From: Phascolarctos cinereus
Taxonomy: Eukaryota > Chordata > Mammalia > Diprotodontia > Phascolarctidae
Length of the DNA stretch: 64,000 bases
NCBI RefSeq assembly: GCF_002099425.1
Contig: NW_018344185.1
Coordinates: forward strand, 786,001 to 850,000
Reading direction: 5' to 3'
Positions within the stretch are counted from its first letter, which is position 1; every line of letters starts with the position of its first letter. Below are positions 35,377 through 47,179 of the stretch, piece after piece. Below the pieces are notes generated by a model that saw only the letters and a program-made list of their open reading frames with translations, searched no databases and was not told the DNA's origin. Both the position numbers and the translations under genes were made by a program.

Positions 35377-35480
35377 CACCATGCCTACATATACTATGAA
35401 AGCACATACCTACACACATATCTATGTATGCATATATATGTATATGTGTGTATACACACACACACATACACACACGTATA
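35335..35480. repeat. (TA)n then mixed CA/TATG microsatellite
   Basis: About 36 bp of perfect TA repeat (35335-35371), then ACACATATC, GTATATG and (CA)n sequence. Confidence 0.95.
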
Positions 35481-35514
35481 TATGCCACCAAGGGATTTGT
35501 TAGTCCCTCAAATA

Positions 35515-35620
35515 CTATTTTTCATTCTTCTTTCTCTTGTTACTCTACCTAATACAGTATTGAGTATTAAGTTGTTGCTCAATACATAGTACTGTATGCT
35601 GAATAAAGGAATGTTGAAAT
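35515..35620 (+). mobile_element. L2 LINE terminus relic
   Basis: ACCTAATACAGTATTGAGTATTAAGTTGTTGCTCAATACATAG ... GAATAAAGGAATG, a diverged L2 3' end about 350 bp before exon b. Confidence 0.4.
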
Positions 35621-35963
35621 GAACTTAATATTGATCCCAAGAAACTAATTTTGAATGAAAGCTTCCATCAGCCCACTCTCTCTCTCTCTGCTTGTTTTTC
35701 CTAATACTTTTATCTCCCCCATTTATACAACCAAATGAATATGTATTCTTGACTACTTGTTTATATACTAATCTATTTATGGCCATTTTACCCTTAAATT
35801 AAAAAGTGACATGACAAAAATAATAGGTTCTAGGTATAATCAACAACAAAGTTCAACTGAGTACAAGAGGAATATAGAGATATCATTCAGAATTCAAGAA
35901 CAGATATCTGCATTAGTGGGCACGTGTTTGCAGAGTGATGTCAAAGAATTTGATTTGTTCTAG

Positions 35964-36118
35964 AGGAACTTCTACATTCCCACATTGCTCATTGGTGGTC
36001 CCCGGATGGAGAAAGGCTTGCATTCCTTATGATAAATGACTCCTTGGTGCCAAACATGGTTATTCCTCGCTTTACTGGAGGACTGTATCCCAAAGCAAAA
36101 CAGTATCCATATCCTAAG
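35964..36118 (+). CDS. DPP10: DPP10 internal exon b (WSPDG blade, N-glycosylation site)
   Basis: This 155-nt exon has acceptor TTTGTTCTAG and a strong donor GTAAGT. It enters in phase 1 and leaves in phase 0. It encodes [20 protein letters not shown] and continues to QYPYPK. WWSPDG is the repeated blade motif of the DPP4-family propeller. The sequon Asn-Asp-Ser in LMINDSLVP falls at position 257 in human numbering by my count, a known type of glycosylation site in DPP10 that matters for surface delivery. Differences from human as I recall it are VPNMV for VPTMV, GGLYP for GALYP and KAKQ for KGKQ. None disturbs the propeller core. Confidence 0.97.
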
Positions 36119-36481
36119 GTAAGTTAAGTGGAATTGGCCCATTAATCCTGTCTTTTTGGGTTAGTGAACTGAATGATGACAGTATTGTTGATACCTGGAG
36201 GATGTGTCCCCAAAGAGTAGCAGAAGCTATAATTCTTTCTGCTTTCAGCTTGTCATTTGATAGCTTATGCTCATCTCTCAATGAGATAGACAGTGAGGTA
36301 AGATACCAACATGACACTTGTTTTGAGAGCCAGAATTCATCCTAACAATTTTAGTAGTTTTCTGATATGATAACTTTTTTTTTTATTTTTGCTTTCTTGT
36401 ATCTCCTTCTCTCCCCTCAGAGATCCTTTCCTTCTTTCCCTTTTTTACTTTTTCCCCCACTTTCATTTTTTCTCAGTAATC

Positions 36482-36620
36482 ATAGTGTCCAGTATGGGTT
36501 TTACAGTCAACTAGCTGTGTGAAGATGGGCAATTCAGTCATCTCTTTGAGCCTCACTTTATTTAGGAAATGAGAAGGGAAATCTAGGGCATCTCAAAGGA
36601 CCTATCTAGTTCTGAAGTTT
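36482..36620 (+). mobile_element. CORE-SINE/MIR
   Basis: CTAGCTGTGTGAAGATGGGCAATTCAGTCATCTCTTTGAGCCTCA and GGACCTATCTAGTTCTGAA are MIR-like in order and strand. Confidence 0.7.
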
Positions 36621-37074
36621 TATGACTATGGTTTTCCTTTTGTTTTCCTCTTTGCTGTTTCTCCTTCTGCCCACTCTTCTTCTTCTTTTTTTTTCTCCTT
36701 CTCCCTTACATTGAAAATGCAAATAATGCTGATAAGTAGTGAGTGATGTCAGGATCAAGGATCAAGTTTGAACATTCCTTCAACTAGAGGTAGCAACAAA
36801 GGGAGTGATGACCCAAACTTTCCTAGGGGTAAAAACCCCTCCGCTCCCTCACATATACATCTAAAGTATTCACTGTAACCATTATGGGAGAAAGATCATT
36901 AATGGGAGATTGACACATTTTTTATTCCCCATTCTGAAATATTACACCAGAATATTTATGAAAGAAAAAGAATATAAAATCCTTTATGTTCTCCAAATTC
37001 CCTTGACCTTAAAGTAAAATAGTGTTCTCGAAAACTATTGATTTTAATTAATCAAACAAAAAACAGATACTTCT

Positions 37075-37200
37075 TGTATATATGTATATATATGTATATG
37101 TGTAAATATATATGTATATATGTGTATACATATATATATACATGTATATATATATATATGTGTAAATATATATGTATATATTATATATATATATATACGT
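37075..37200. repeat. TATG/TATA microsatellite
   Basis: Alternating TATATATGTATATGTGTAAATATATATG units, AT-rich with partial dyad symmetry. Confidence 0.95.
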
Positions 37201-37367
37201 AAATCCACTAGTATAATTTAAAATGAGAAGTATTTGGCAATTTTTACAAAGTTATGAAAACTGGATTGATTGATATGTCACTAAACATGCCACGCCCTTG
37301 CCCTAGATGCATATAACCTAAGATATATCTGACCCAGATACTAAGCATTGCCCCACATCCCAGGTAC

Positions 37368-37679
37368 TTGCCTCCTTTGGTTAGAGTGAAGAGTGAAGTT
37401 CCCTGGGACCCTGCCCATTATTTCTCATTCCTTATTTGGCATTTAAGAAAATATTCTGATTTCAGCGGTCCAGATTTCCTACCATCTTTTCCTTCAAATA
37501 ACAATCCAATCGCTGCATCAGTTCTTTGTGTGAAACACTATGTAAATTTGAGCACATCGTATTCAATATCTGATCTACCAGCCTGCCTATGGACCTGGGA
37601 AGATTGTGGGGCAAGGTACCCGCCTATGCTATTCCCCATTGACATCCTTCCTGTTCCTATGACTGCCATACCTGTGTGA
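37368..37679 (+). other. Unexplained GC-richer open frame, 103 codons
   Basis: It is open from ATG 37368 to a stop at 37679, in a segment (37280-37680) of clearly higher GC than its surroundings. Reading includes SFPSNNNPIAASVLCVKHYV and CLWTWEDCGARYPPM. I recognise no family. Lack of repeats and of a clear splice context argues against a host exon. It could be a fragment of an inserted element. Confidence 0.25.
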
Positions 37680-37844
37680 GAGTGTTACTATTCAGAAACA
37701 TTTCAAGACCTGTATTTTGTATATAAACACACACAAAGAAAATATCCATAGCCAAAATAAGTTCCATCATTGGCTATAATATGTGTATATATGTGCAATA
37801 TGTATGTTTACATTATATATGGATATGTGCCTACATCTATGTGT

Positions 37845-37895
37845 ATGTATATACACACATGTATGTATGTATGCATGTATGTATGTATGTTTGCA
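37845..37895. repeat. (TATG)n microsatellite
   Basis: GTATGTATGTATGCATGTATGTATGTATGT. Confidence 0.95.
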
Positions 37896-38039
37896 TTATA
37901 TATAGCTAACACATTTCATGATGCTTCCTCTGGAATCCTAGATGGTCATTGTTTTTTATCATAGTTCTTACAACATTCAAAGTCATTTCTTTTTATAACA
38001 TTATTATTGTTTAAATTATTCTTCTTGTTATATTCTTTT

Positions 38040-38330
38040 CATTCTTGATCAGCTTATAAAAGTCTTCAAAAATTTTTGTTAATAATAGTGATGTTAGTTA
38101 TAGATTATAAATTATCATTATAGATTCTTCTAGTTCTGGTTAGTTAGCTCTGTGTCAGTTCATACAAGTCTTACCTTGTCTCTCTGAAATTTGTTTTCTC
38201 CTTTCATACAGTACAATAGTATAGCATTATTCCATTACATTCACAAACCAAAGGATTTTCAGACATTCCTCAATTGATAGGCAGTTTTTTTACTTTCCAG
38301 TTTATTTCCACCACAAATCGAGCTTGTAAA
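38040..38330 (-). mobile_element. L1 LINE 3' fragment, antisense
   Basis: GTTAGCTCTGTGTCAGTTCATACAAGTCTTACC, TCTGAAATTTGTTTTCTCC, and ACATTCCTCAATTGATAGGCAG are the reverse of the L1 ORF2 end/3'UTR. Confidence 0.75.
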
Positions 38331-38334
38331 AGTA

Positions 38335-38560
38335 CTTTTTACGTGTATTATCTAGTTTGATCCTCACAATCACCTTCTGAAGTAGTAAGAATAGTTGATG
38401 TTATCCCCATTTGACAGCTGAGAAAACTTAGGCCCAGAAAGATAATGTGACATTTTTATGTTCATATAGTTAGCAAGTGATTGAGCAAGGATTTAAAACC
38501 AGATCTTCTGTCTCTTTATCTAGTATTGTTTCCATTATACTGTATGACCCTAAGCATCTG
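38335..38560 (-). mobile_element. CORE-SINE/MIR, antisense
   Basis: TTTGATCCTCACAATCACCTTCTGAAG, TTATCCCCATTTGACAGCTGAGAAAACTTAGGCCCAGA, and TTAGCAAGTGATTGAGC follow the reverse MIR order closely. Confidence 0.85.
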
Positions 38561-39227
38561 TGCCCATAGGCAGATTCTTGCAAGTAGGAATACAGGTGTT
38601 AAGGAGATATAGAGTTAAGTTCTCAAGTCTATTACCAGGAAGTCCAAAATTTCAAGCTTTGGCTACAAAAATAGGGCATGGTCTCTATTGATGCGGGACA
38701 TCCAAGTCTAAGAAACAAGGAATTTGTTTCTGCCTTTTTGAGAATAAATAGTTTCATTCAAATTAAAAACTTTTATGAAACTATATTTAGAAAAAGGGAA
38801 ATAAAAGAATGCATACTGTTATATAGAATAGGAGATTAGAATAAAATGAGACTTAACCCATATCCAATTTGATGAAACACTTGCACCAACAAACATATTG
38901 AAATTTTACTTAATTCAGGAAGATTCTGAATTCATACAATAACACATCCTTAGCAATTTGCGAAAGGTTTGTGTTAGTCTATTTCCCTAACCTCAAGTTA
39001 ACCTGTTAATTAAGACCCTCTCTTTAATTTTAATTTTAATTGCTATGAAATTCACAACTAATTATTATTAAGTTTTGTGTTTCAGAATCACAGAAGAAGA
39101 AAAAATCTGTTGATTTGATGTATTTATGGCAAATGTTATACTTTTGTGGAAAACAGATGAACCCCTTAGTTTCAAAAATGTAAAACACTTAAAAATTTTA
39201 AAAGGCAAAGCTCTTCTGTGCTTTGCT

Positions 39228-39470
39228 GTTATTCAGTCATGCCTGATTCTTCATTATCCCAATTGAGGTTTTCTTGGCAAAGACACTGGAGTGATTTGTC
39301 ATTTCTTTCTCCACCCCATTTTACAGATGAGGAACTGAAGCAAACTGAGTTATGTGACTTGTCCAGAGTCACACAGCTAGTGAGTGTCTGAGGCCAGATT
39401 TGAACTCAGCTGGATAAGTCTTCTTTATTCCAAGCCCAGTGTTCCATTCACTGTACCACCTACCTGCCCC
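39228..39470 (-). mobile_element. Long tRNA-type marsupial SINE, antisense
   Basis: TCAGTCATGCCTGATTCTTC, GAGGTTTTCTTGGCAAAGACACTGGAG, CCCATTTTACAGATGAGGAACTGAAG, TCCAGAGTCACACAGCTAGTGAGTGTCTGAGGCCAG and ending CACCTACCTGCCCC. The head region is shared with WSINE1, the rest is an extra CORE-like body (WALLSI/Mar1-like, name uncertain). Possible imperfect duplication CTC(T/A)TCTGT at 39210-39218 and 39471-39479. Confidence 0.8.
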
Positions 39471-39574
39471 CTCATCTGTTCATTTATTTCCAAAAATGCC
39501 TGAATTATAAGAGGATGAAACAAATTGCTCAGTAATGAAGAGTACAGAATGCCAACACCTACACATTTGAACAT

Positions 39575-39870
39575 CTGGAATCAATCAGTCAACGAGTATT
39601 TTTTAGCTCTTGCTATGTGCCAGGCACTGTACTAAGTGCTGGGATACAAAGTAAGGTAAAAGATGGCCCCTAATCTCAAAGAGCTTGTGATATAATGGAG
39701 GAAATTGCTTTCAGACAACCATGTACAAAGGAAATAAATGAGATAATCAGCATAGGGAACACACATTAAGGTGGATCAGGAAGGGGTCATTATAGGTATA
39801 GGTCCTTATAGTTAGGATGTTAGCTGAGACTTAAAAAAAAAAGCAGGGAATACAAAATGGGATGAATCAG
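39575..39870 (-). mobile_element. L2 LINE 3' end, antisense
   Basis: CTTGCTATGTGCCAGGCACTGTACTAAGTGCTGGGATACAAAG is an excellent reverse L2 terminus, followed by CCCCTAATCTCAAAGAGCTTGTGATATAATGG and ACAACCATGTACAAAGG. Confidence 0.85.
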
Positions 39871-40096
39871 AGATGATGGACTAAAATCTTTTTTCATCCT
39901 GACCATTATCCCATGTGGTTACATGTCGCTGTATAAGGGGTTTATGTTATGTGTCTTATACAAGTGTCATCTTCCAAGATTATTTCTATTGATGTGTTAT
40001 ATGAATATTATAGCAAGCTAAATTTTTTTAATATGCCACAAAATATTTTAACTTCTTAATGTCCTCCAAAATTCCTAATAAAAATGGTAATTATAG

Positions 40097-40240
40097 GGGC
40101 AGCTAGGTGGCACAGTGAATAGAGCACCAGCCCTGGATTCAGGAGGACCTGAGTTCAAATTCAGCCTCAGACACATAACACTTACTAGCTGTGTGACCCT
40201 GGGCAAGTCACTTAACCCCATTGCTTAGCCCCCCCAAAAA
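40097..40240 (+). mobile_element. WSINE1/Mar1-type SINE
   Basis: GGGGCAGCTAGGTGGCACAG to CACTTAACCCCATTGCTTAGCC and a short C/A tail. Flanked by ATGGTAATTATA (40085-40096) and ATAGTAATTATA (40241-40252), a 12-bp target duplication with one mismatch. Confidence 0.95.
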
Positions 40241-41334
40241 ATAGTAATTATAAAATTAGATAAACTTAGAAAACTTATTTAACGATAACAGTAACTGTCT
40301 CCAACAAAGTCACCTACCATCAATTCTGCAGTTGTATCTAGCAGCTTAAAAAAATAATAAAAAACATGGAATTCTAATTGACCAAATCAAGTTAATGACT
40401 TAGAGTTTGGAGAGGTATTATTTAGTGTCTCAAAGATCCATTTACCACAGAGATATTCAGAATTTTCTGAAAAAGACAGCAACATATGAATATTTCTCAA
40501 AATCACCAGACAGTATTCTCCAGATCAGAACTTTCATTTGGTAAAGTTGTGAGGTAAGAAAACTTTGTTGTAACCTTCTGGCAAACTGACCTCATAATGT
40601 TTCATTTTCATTAACTCAGCATTTACTGAAATCTAAACTTACCTCCAATGCATTTCCCTGAGTCCTTCAAAGCCCTTTGATAACCTTATCAACAAATCCT
40701 TGCCAAGGTGTTATCAATGATGGTAGCATTTTTAACTCTCCCACATGAGCATTATATTATAAATTAGACTGTGTTTCAGGAATCCCAATTCTGTTAACAT
40801 AGATCTCTCTTTCAAATGCTTACATCATTTCCCTCTTCCCCCTCTACTGAATATTTTCCAATTCATTTACATTATAAAGCATCCAATTCCTTCTTGGACA
40901 CTTCCCAGCATACAAATTCCTCTGCCCTCTCTAAAAATTCCTGGTTAACCTCATAAGAACTATTTTTCCATCAAGGCTTCCAATGATACTAATGAATTGT
41001 CTGAATGTATTAACCAAAATTATTACAAAGCTAGCTAATTCAGTCAATTACCTGAAGCTGATTTCAAAAGTACTCTTCAACAAAATTGCATAGTTGATGA
41101 AAATTAGACTTTGTGTCCCTCATCTACCCATTATGTTTTCCCCTATTACCCTAAATTCCTGCTGGCAATCCATGTTCTGATGCTGCCCTCAGGTCTTGTA
41201 ATCTGGATGAAAAACAATTTAAAAATACATATATTAATGTCAAATTGTTCATGCTATCATTTTAACAAATATTTGCACTTAAATGGGAAGGATATGAGAA
41301 AAAAAACCAAAGGAATAAATTTTAAATTACAGAA

Positions 41335-41520
41335 ATTTCGACCTAGAAGGTACTCTTAGATCATCTAGTACTGTTCCCTCTTTTTATAAGAGAAAAAACT
41401 GGGGCCCAGAGAGTTGAAATGACTTGCCTCTCATTACACAAATTATTAAGTTTGAACTTACCTCCAACCCCACATTTTCCAATACCCGGTCTAGTTAATC
41501 TTCTACATCACCTGACCTCA
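41335..41520. mobile_element. CR1/L3-MIR-like relic
   Basis: TCGACCTAGAAGGTACTCTTAGATCATCTAGTAC, then GGGGCCCAGAGAGTTGAAATGACTTGCC. The pattern is that of the CR1/L3 3' end followed by MIR-like sequence. Confidence 0.55.
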
Positions 41521-41897
41521 CATTTCTGCCAGTAATCAGGCACTGTGGCATCTGGGAAGAGTGACATTTTGTTCAGTGAAGTATTCTTGATAGCCCACAG
41601 ATAATAACAGTTGGGTAAACACATATTTTTACTGTCTGATTATAAGGCCAGCCCCTTAGATGCCATTCTTGGGAAGAAAAAAAAATGGCATTATCTACTG
41701 AATAGCCTGAATGATTTCAAATCAACATTAATGACTAAATGACTAAATTAATGACTGAATAAAAAGACTCAGTAGCGCCCAGAAAAAGTAATGAAATCCA
41801 TCAAATCTGAATTTGGAATTAAGTTTCCAGCATAGATTAATTATGCATTTTTAAAGGGAAAGATTGTTGAAATTATAGAAATAGGTTTCTTGAAAGG

Positions 41898-42143
41898 CTG
41901 CATAGTATAATGAAATTTACACTAGCCTTAGAGCCTGGAGACATGAATTTGAGTTGTAACTTGGCTGCCTAATAGTTGTAAAACAACAGACAGGCTTCTT
42001 AACTTTTCAGAACTTCAGTTTATTCATCTGTAAAATGGGCATAATTGATGCTCACTATCTAACTCACATAGATGTTGTGAAGCTCAAATGAGATGTGTAT
42101 GAGATTGGTGAAATGGTATACAACAAGCTATTATTATTTCTTC
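41898..42143 (+). mobile_element. CORE-SINE
   Basis: GCCTGGAGACATGAATTTGAGTTG, CTTCAGTTTATTCATCTGTAAAATGGGC, GATGTTGTGAAGCTCAAATGAGATG and the tail AAGCTATTATTATTT. It ends 60 bp before exon c, close to its acceptor. Confidence 0.8.
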
Positions 42144-42203
42144 AATTCTATCTCAATATTTTCAAATGCTTTAAATATGTGTTACTTTTTCATTTTCTCA
42201 AAG

Positions 42204-42301
42204 GCTGGTCAAGTAAATCCAACAGTTAAATTATATGTTGTGAACCTATATGGACCTACTCATACTTTGGAGCTCATGCCACCTGACAGTTTTAAATCAA
42301 G
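42204..42301 (+). CDS. DPP10: DPP10 internal exon c (AGQVNPTVKLYVV)
   Basis: This 98-nt exon follows a pyrimidine-rich acceptor (TTTTTCATTTTCTCAAAG) and is followed by donor GTATGC. It enters in phase 0 and leaves in phase 2 (AG|A gives the Arg of KSR). It encodes AGQVNPTVKLYVVNLYGP and then THTLELMPPDSFKS. The AG.VNP.VK(L/F).VVN motif is shared with DPP4 (AGAVNPTVKFFVVN), a diagnostic propeller strand. The only change from human DPP10 that I see is Ile to Val in NPTVK. A CORE-SINE at 41898-42143 ends about 60 bp before the exon. Confidence 0.97.
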
Positions 42302-44717
42302 GTATGCCATTTTAATTTCATTTTTCTGGGGAAATATTTTTATTTAAATTAATATTTCTTTGCATCTTAGGAGGCAATATAACAACAAAAAAACCTGAAC
42401 TGAAGTTTTCTCCATTAGTTCTGAAATAAAGTCACCCTTGGACTGGCAGCAATCTAGATGAATTTTGAGTTTCAATGAGATTAGCAACCCTATGAATTTA
42501 AGAGTGCTATGGACATGGTGAACTGTGCCTGTTGACAGGTGAACTGATGGAAGTGGAGCAGGTTGTTATGTAAGGTAATCTTCAATTGACATTTCTTCCT
42601 GAAAACAATACTGGATTTAAAAAAAAGAACATTTTTTAAAAATGATGTTCTTTTGAAAAAGCACAGTCACCAAAATATAAACATTTTTCCAGATATTGCC
42701 TACAGTTTTCTGTTGTCAACATTGCCATTCTTCTCTGTCCAGCATAATTTAAGGGGATTTTATTAAGAAGCTACAAACATACTGCATGCAGTGAGTATAA
42801 TCATTCAAGGAATAGAATGTCATTAAACATTTTAGGTTTAATTAGCCTAATTTGAAATGTGAGTGAAATCAATAGGAAGGAAACAATTGATTCCTAAGCA
42901 TTCTGATCATATTTTCCACATGACCAGGATTATGGAACTAGGTAACCACAGTTGGAGGAGAAATATTGTTGCCTCCATTCTAGCTCTTTAAAATGATCTA
43001 ATAAAAGTGGAGATCCTCTGCTTAAATTCTCCTCTGACACCTCACTGTGGTGACCCTGAACTCTCGAAGCATAAGATATAGTATGTCTTCCCTACTTAAA
43101 AAGAGTTTGAGTCCAGGCCAAGAGTGATGGAGTAAATGTTTGTATTCTGCAGACTATTCTAGCTAAATCTATGAGGCTTATCACAAGATTGCCTATAGGA
43201 TCCTATTTTTTTTTATCCTTGATAATAATCTACTATCAAAGAAAGGGGCTCAGATCTGCATCAGTGAATGTAGAGACTTTTGTGGTATTGAAAAAAAAAT
43301 GGGAGCTCTAGATATATTTAGAAAAAAAAGCAAAACAGTGTCACTCATTGGACCAAATAATATATGGACATGATTTTCAATGGTCAGGTAATTTAGCAAT
43401 AATTTTAACAATATTCCTTCATTCCTACCTCTACACTAAAATTTGGCAATAAGATCAACTTGGTGATACTAATCTGGATTTCATAGGAGTATTAGAAAAC
43501 TTCAATAACATGAATCTATTTGTGTATTTTAAAAGCAGATAATTTAAAAACATAAGCTGTTATCTTTATTATTAATTAAGATTGCTGATTATTGCTCTCA
43601 AAATCAAAATGCTTTCATGTGGGAACAATAAAGAAAAGGTGTCCATATTGATTTTAGGACAGAGGAAGCCTAAAAGATAGGGAAGCTATAGAAAAGTGTA
43701 TTTAGTTCATTTTGATGATCTTTCAAAAAAAACAATACAGGATCATATTAATTTGTTCTGAATGTAAAAATTATAATAGAAGATGCATATAAAAGAAGAA
43801 TGGATTTGAACCTATGGATCTGTTAGGTTGAGCTTCCTTCTCTTTTTAGATTAAAAAAAAAGATTCAATTTTGAAAGACCTAAGATGTCTACTCATTGCA
43901 ATCAACAGTGACTATTCCAGAGGACTGATAAAGCATACTACTGTCCTACTGACAGGAAGGTGATGTGCTCAAATTGACTACATTCGGGACATGACCAATG
44001 TGGGGATTTATTTTGTTTGACTATGCATATTTGCTACAAATAATTTATTTCCTGTTTCTCTTTTCTTCCAAACTAAAGAGGTTTGGAAGAGAAAGGTGAA
44101 AAGGTATTTGAGAGCAAGATAAAATGAAAAGAAAAAGAAAAAAAAGTCATTGACACATCTTTTTAAAACACAAACAAAAAAAGAAGAAAGGCCAGAAACA
44201 ATCTAGGACAATTTTGAAAGCTGTGTGTTGAATTTACTATATACTTAAAAGGAAAAACAATCTGTATGTAAAAGAGTTTTATGGTTTTGTATACCTAATT
44301 CTTTTATCCTTCTACTTGATGTATGGACATGCTTATTTTATTGGATGTTTGTTAAGTTCAGAATTTTAAAGAAAGAAAGGGATGGACAAGAAGGAATTCC
44401 TTTTTGGCCTAGTTTTTTATTCCGGGGCATGATGGTTGCTGTAGAGTAGGATCCAAACTTACCAGAAGAGGGAAAATCTCTCCTCTTTGATCTCAAATCC
44501 TTATGCCCAATTTTGAGTCTGTGTTTTGCATTCATAAACCTTTGTATTTAATAGTATGATGTGGATACTATGCATTTTAGCTGCACATACATTATTTCAT
44601 AGGACAAAAATAACAAGATTTTTTCAAACAATTTTATAAAATGGAAATCTTTTGCTGCCATTCCCAATTCCACCCATGGTGAAAGGATTATTGAAAGGTA
44701 TTATATGCCTGAAGCCC

Positions 44718-44860
44718 CCTTTTTTGTGAGGCAATAGGATTAAGTGACTTGCCCAGGATCACACAGCTAGTGAGAATCATGTGATAAGTCTGCATTTGAC
44801 TCAGGTCCTCCTGACTCCAGGTCTGGTGCTCTATCCCCTGTGCCACCTAGCTGCCCCTAC
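44718..44860 (-). mobile_element. WSINE1/Mar1-type SINE, antisense
   Basis: TTTTTTGTGAGGCAATAGGATTAAGTGACTTGCCC through CACCTAGCTGCCCC. More diverged than the other copies, and no clear target duplication is left. Confidence 0.9.
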
Positions 44861-46149
44861 CATTTTTCTTTCTAACCAACTGATATGTCTTTTAAAACTG
44901 CTAGTTCAACCACTTAAAATCTCTCCTCTATACCCAATGTCCTGACACTGCTGACTTCTGCAGTCACAGAAAGTTGCTTATGTTTCTTCAGGGATGTGTA
45001 AATCATTTTGGAAAAGTAAAAATAGTGAATTTATTGACATGCTATAAAACCAATCAGCTTTTTATGTATGTAAACAAATTACCTGCAACTTTTCCTATTG
45101 CTGCATTCACAGACTTTTTTCATATTTAGTATTGTTTTTATAAAGTTTCCATACATGTTCTCTTTAATTCTTGATTATGTGACAAGATTGACCACATCAC
45201 CTCTAGTTTATATCTTTGAAAAACAGTTTATTTTTCTAAGTTTAGCTTTGTAGCCTATAAGTTTTCAACAGATTTTAAAGCAGAGGAATTCCTAGGTTCT
45301 TGAAGATTATTTATCTCCATATTTAGGATATTTCTTAGCCTTTCATTGTATATAGTATGTTGCCAGGATGTGTTACACTGTTATTGTCATATATCAATCT
45401 GTTTATCAGAGTTCATTATTTCCACAACAAAAAAATTCCAGTTCCAATGGAATTTTTTAAAGTACCCAGATATTTTGGGGGAAAGTTTTCAAGTCTGATG
45501 AAGATACTCAGGTCACCTGGAATACTTCTGACAATTGTGTCAGCATAGGATTGAATGGAAAAAAAAAGTCATCAATTAAAAATGACTTTTTTTTACCAAT
45601 TTTCAGGACTCCAGTCTTTGTATTAGAAGGCTTTTTGTTTTGTTTTTAAACTGGTATTCCTTTATATTCTAATTTCAAGACCTGTAGTAATGCTGAGGAA
45701 TTAATAACAGTCATTTGAACTGCCAGGCCATTGCTTACCTTCTAAGGATAATTAGGCTGTTTTGCCATAAGATTTTGTAATGCTCTTTTTTGTTTTGTTT
45801 TGTTTTATTTTCAAGTGTACTTTCTGTTATTCTTCAGAGAGGATCATGCTATTTTCTATGTCTTTGAATGCTCTTTGAAATGCTTAACTTCCTCCATAAC
45901 AATATCTACTGCAATGTATGTAACGGTCATTAAAATGTACTTTTGAGGAGCTATAACCAATTTAGTGTGTCTGGGGACCATTTCACATGTGGGTTGCCCC
46001 TTATTTAAGACATGTAGAGATCTTAGCAATTGTTACTCTGGTGCCAGTATCAAAAATGGCATCCTCAGAGCTGCATCCATTGACTTTGACCAAGATGACC
46101 AACTATCAAGTGACTTGGTGATTCCCCTTTCTCTTTTTTCTTCTTTATC

Positions 46150-46270
46150 CCAATGTCATGTCCAGAAATAGCTTCAAAGCCAAGTCACTCAGTTTCTCTG
46201 CATTTGTTTCCTCATCTACAGAATGTGAAATTGGACTTGAAGGCCTTGAAGTTCCTTTCCCTTTTTGTAT
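46150..46270 (+). mobile_element. CORE-SINE/MIR fragment
   Basis: AAGCCAAGTCACTCAGTTTCTCTGCATTTGTTTCCTCATCTACAG is a diverged MIR core in sense. Confidence 0.6.
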
Positions 46271-46339
46271 TATACTATCACTCCTTGGAAAGTAACTCAG
46301 GATATTGGAGAACTATACATTTGCATATAATTTCTGACT

Positions 46340-46520
46340 TTCTATATTATTTCATTGATCTATTTTGCAGGATTTGTGAGTCAGCGTATCTTATTTATTT
46401 GTATCTCAATTTTACAAATAAGAAAATTAATGTTTCCTGAGAGAGGTGACTCACCCAACTAACATCACATTGCTAGTTATTATAAGAGGCAAATCCACCA
46501 TTCTTTCCTCTAGACTTTGC
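46340..46520 (-). mobile_element. CORE-SINE/MIR, antisense
   Basis: TCTCAATTTTACAAATAAGAAAATTAATG, GAGGTGACTCACCCAACTAACATCACATTGCTAG and ATTCTTTCCTCTAGACTTTGCTGCC, reverse MIR order. Confidence 0.65.
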
Positions 46521-47179
46521 TGCCTGCCTTATGTAATAGCAAGTATAGGATAAATTCTAGCACTGCTTCTTAGAACCTGTGCTTATACTATACATACTTC
46601 ATATGGGAGTAGTCAATTAATATATCTCTGGCTCCAGTTTCTTCTAATTGATCTCAAAGGTCCCCTTAAGTTCCAAATATTTTCAAATCATCCACTAAGC
46701 CTAGTAGGGATCTTTTCTATTAAATACAAATTTCCTGTCAATGATATAATGAGCTACGATCTATTCAGGTTTAAAATCAAATAATATTTTAATATTGTGA
46801 TAATTTCTATATAATAGCTTTAAAATAATAAAAGGTCATATTAAAAAATATTTGCCCAAATCAGTTATTTAGGTTTTCCTCATTCACGCTTAATGCATGT
46901 TCTCATCAAATAGACTGAAGGAGAGTGAGAGAACAAAATTACAACCAAAAGTTCTTTTGGCCAATCAATTTTGAAGAGAAACAAACTTTATTTTCACTAA
47001 CCTTTGGTTTCTTTTATAATTCTTTGCATTTTATTTTACACATCATAAACATCATTCTGAGAAGGGATCTATGAGCTTTAACAGGCTTCCAAGGGATCCA
47101 TACACTCATAGACAAAAAAGAAAAGGAAGAAAAAAAGTCAAAAGCCCTTTTTGTAATCTCTGGCAACATGATTGCATGT

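Larger units (their letters stand above)
31926..35963 (+). other. DPP10: DPP10 intron a-b (4038 bp)
   Basis: Phase 1 intron. It holds a short tag plus GAAA repeat at 32858-32932, an L2 3' end (33505-33790), an unexplained exon-like ORF (34421-34578), a TA microsatellite (35335-35372) and mixed CA/TATG repeats to 35480. The stretches 31930-32850, 32940-33500, 33800-34370 and 34610-35330 show nothing I recognise. Confidence 0.9.
36119..42203 (+). other. DPP10: DPP10 intron b-c (6085 bp)
   Basis: Phase 0 intron. It contains a CORE-SINE (36482), a pyrimidine-rich block (36380-36470 and 36650-36715), an AT-rich microsatellite (37075-37200), an unexplained GC-richer ORF (37368-37679), L1, CORE-SINE, SINE, L2 and WSINE1 insertions between 38040 and 40240, and a CR1/L3 relic near 41.4 kb. 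The stretches 38570-39200 and 40260-41330 show nothing recognisable. Confidence 0.9.
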
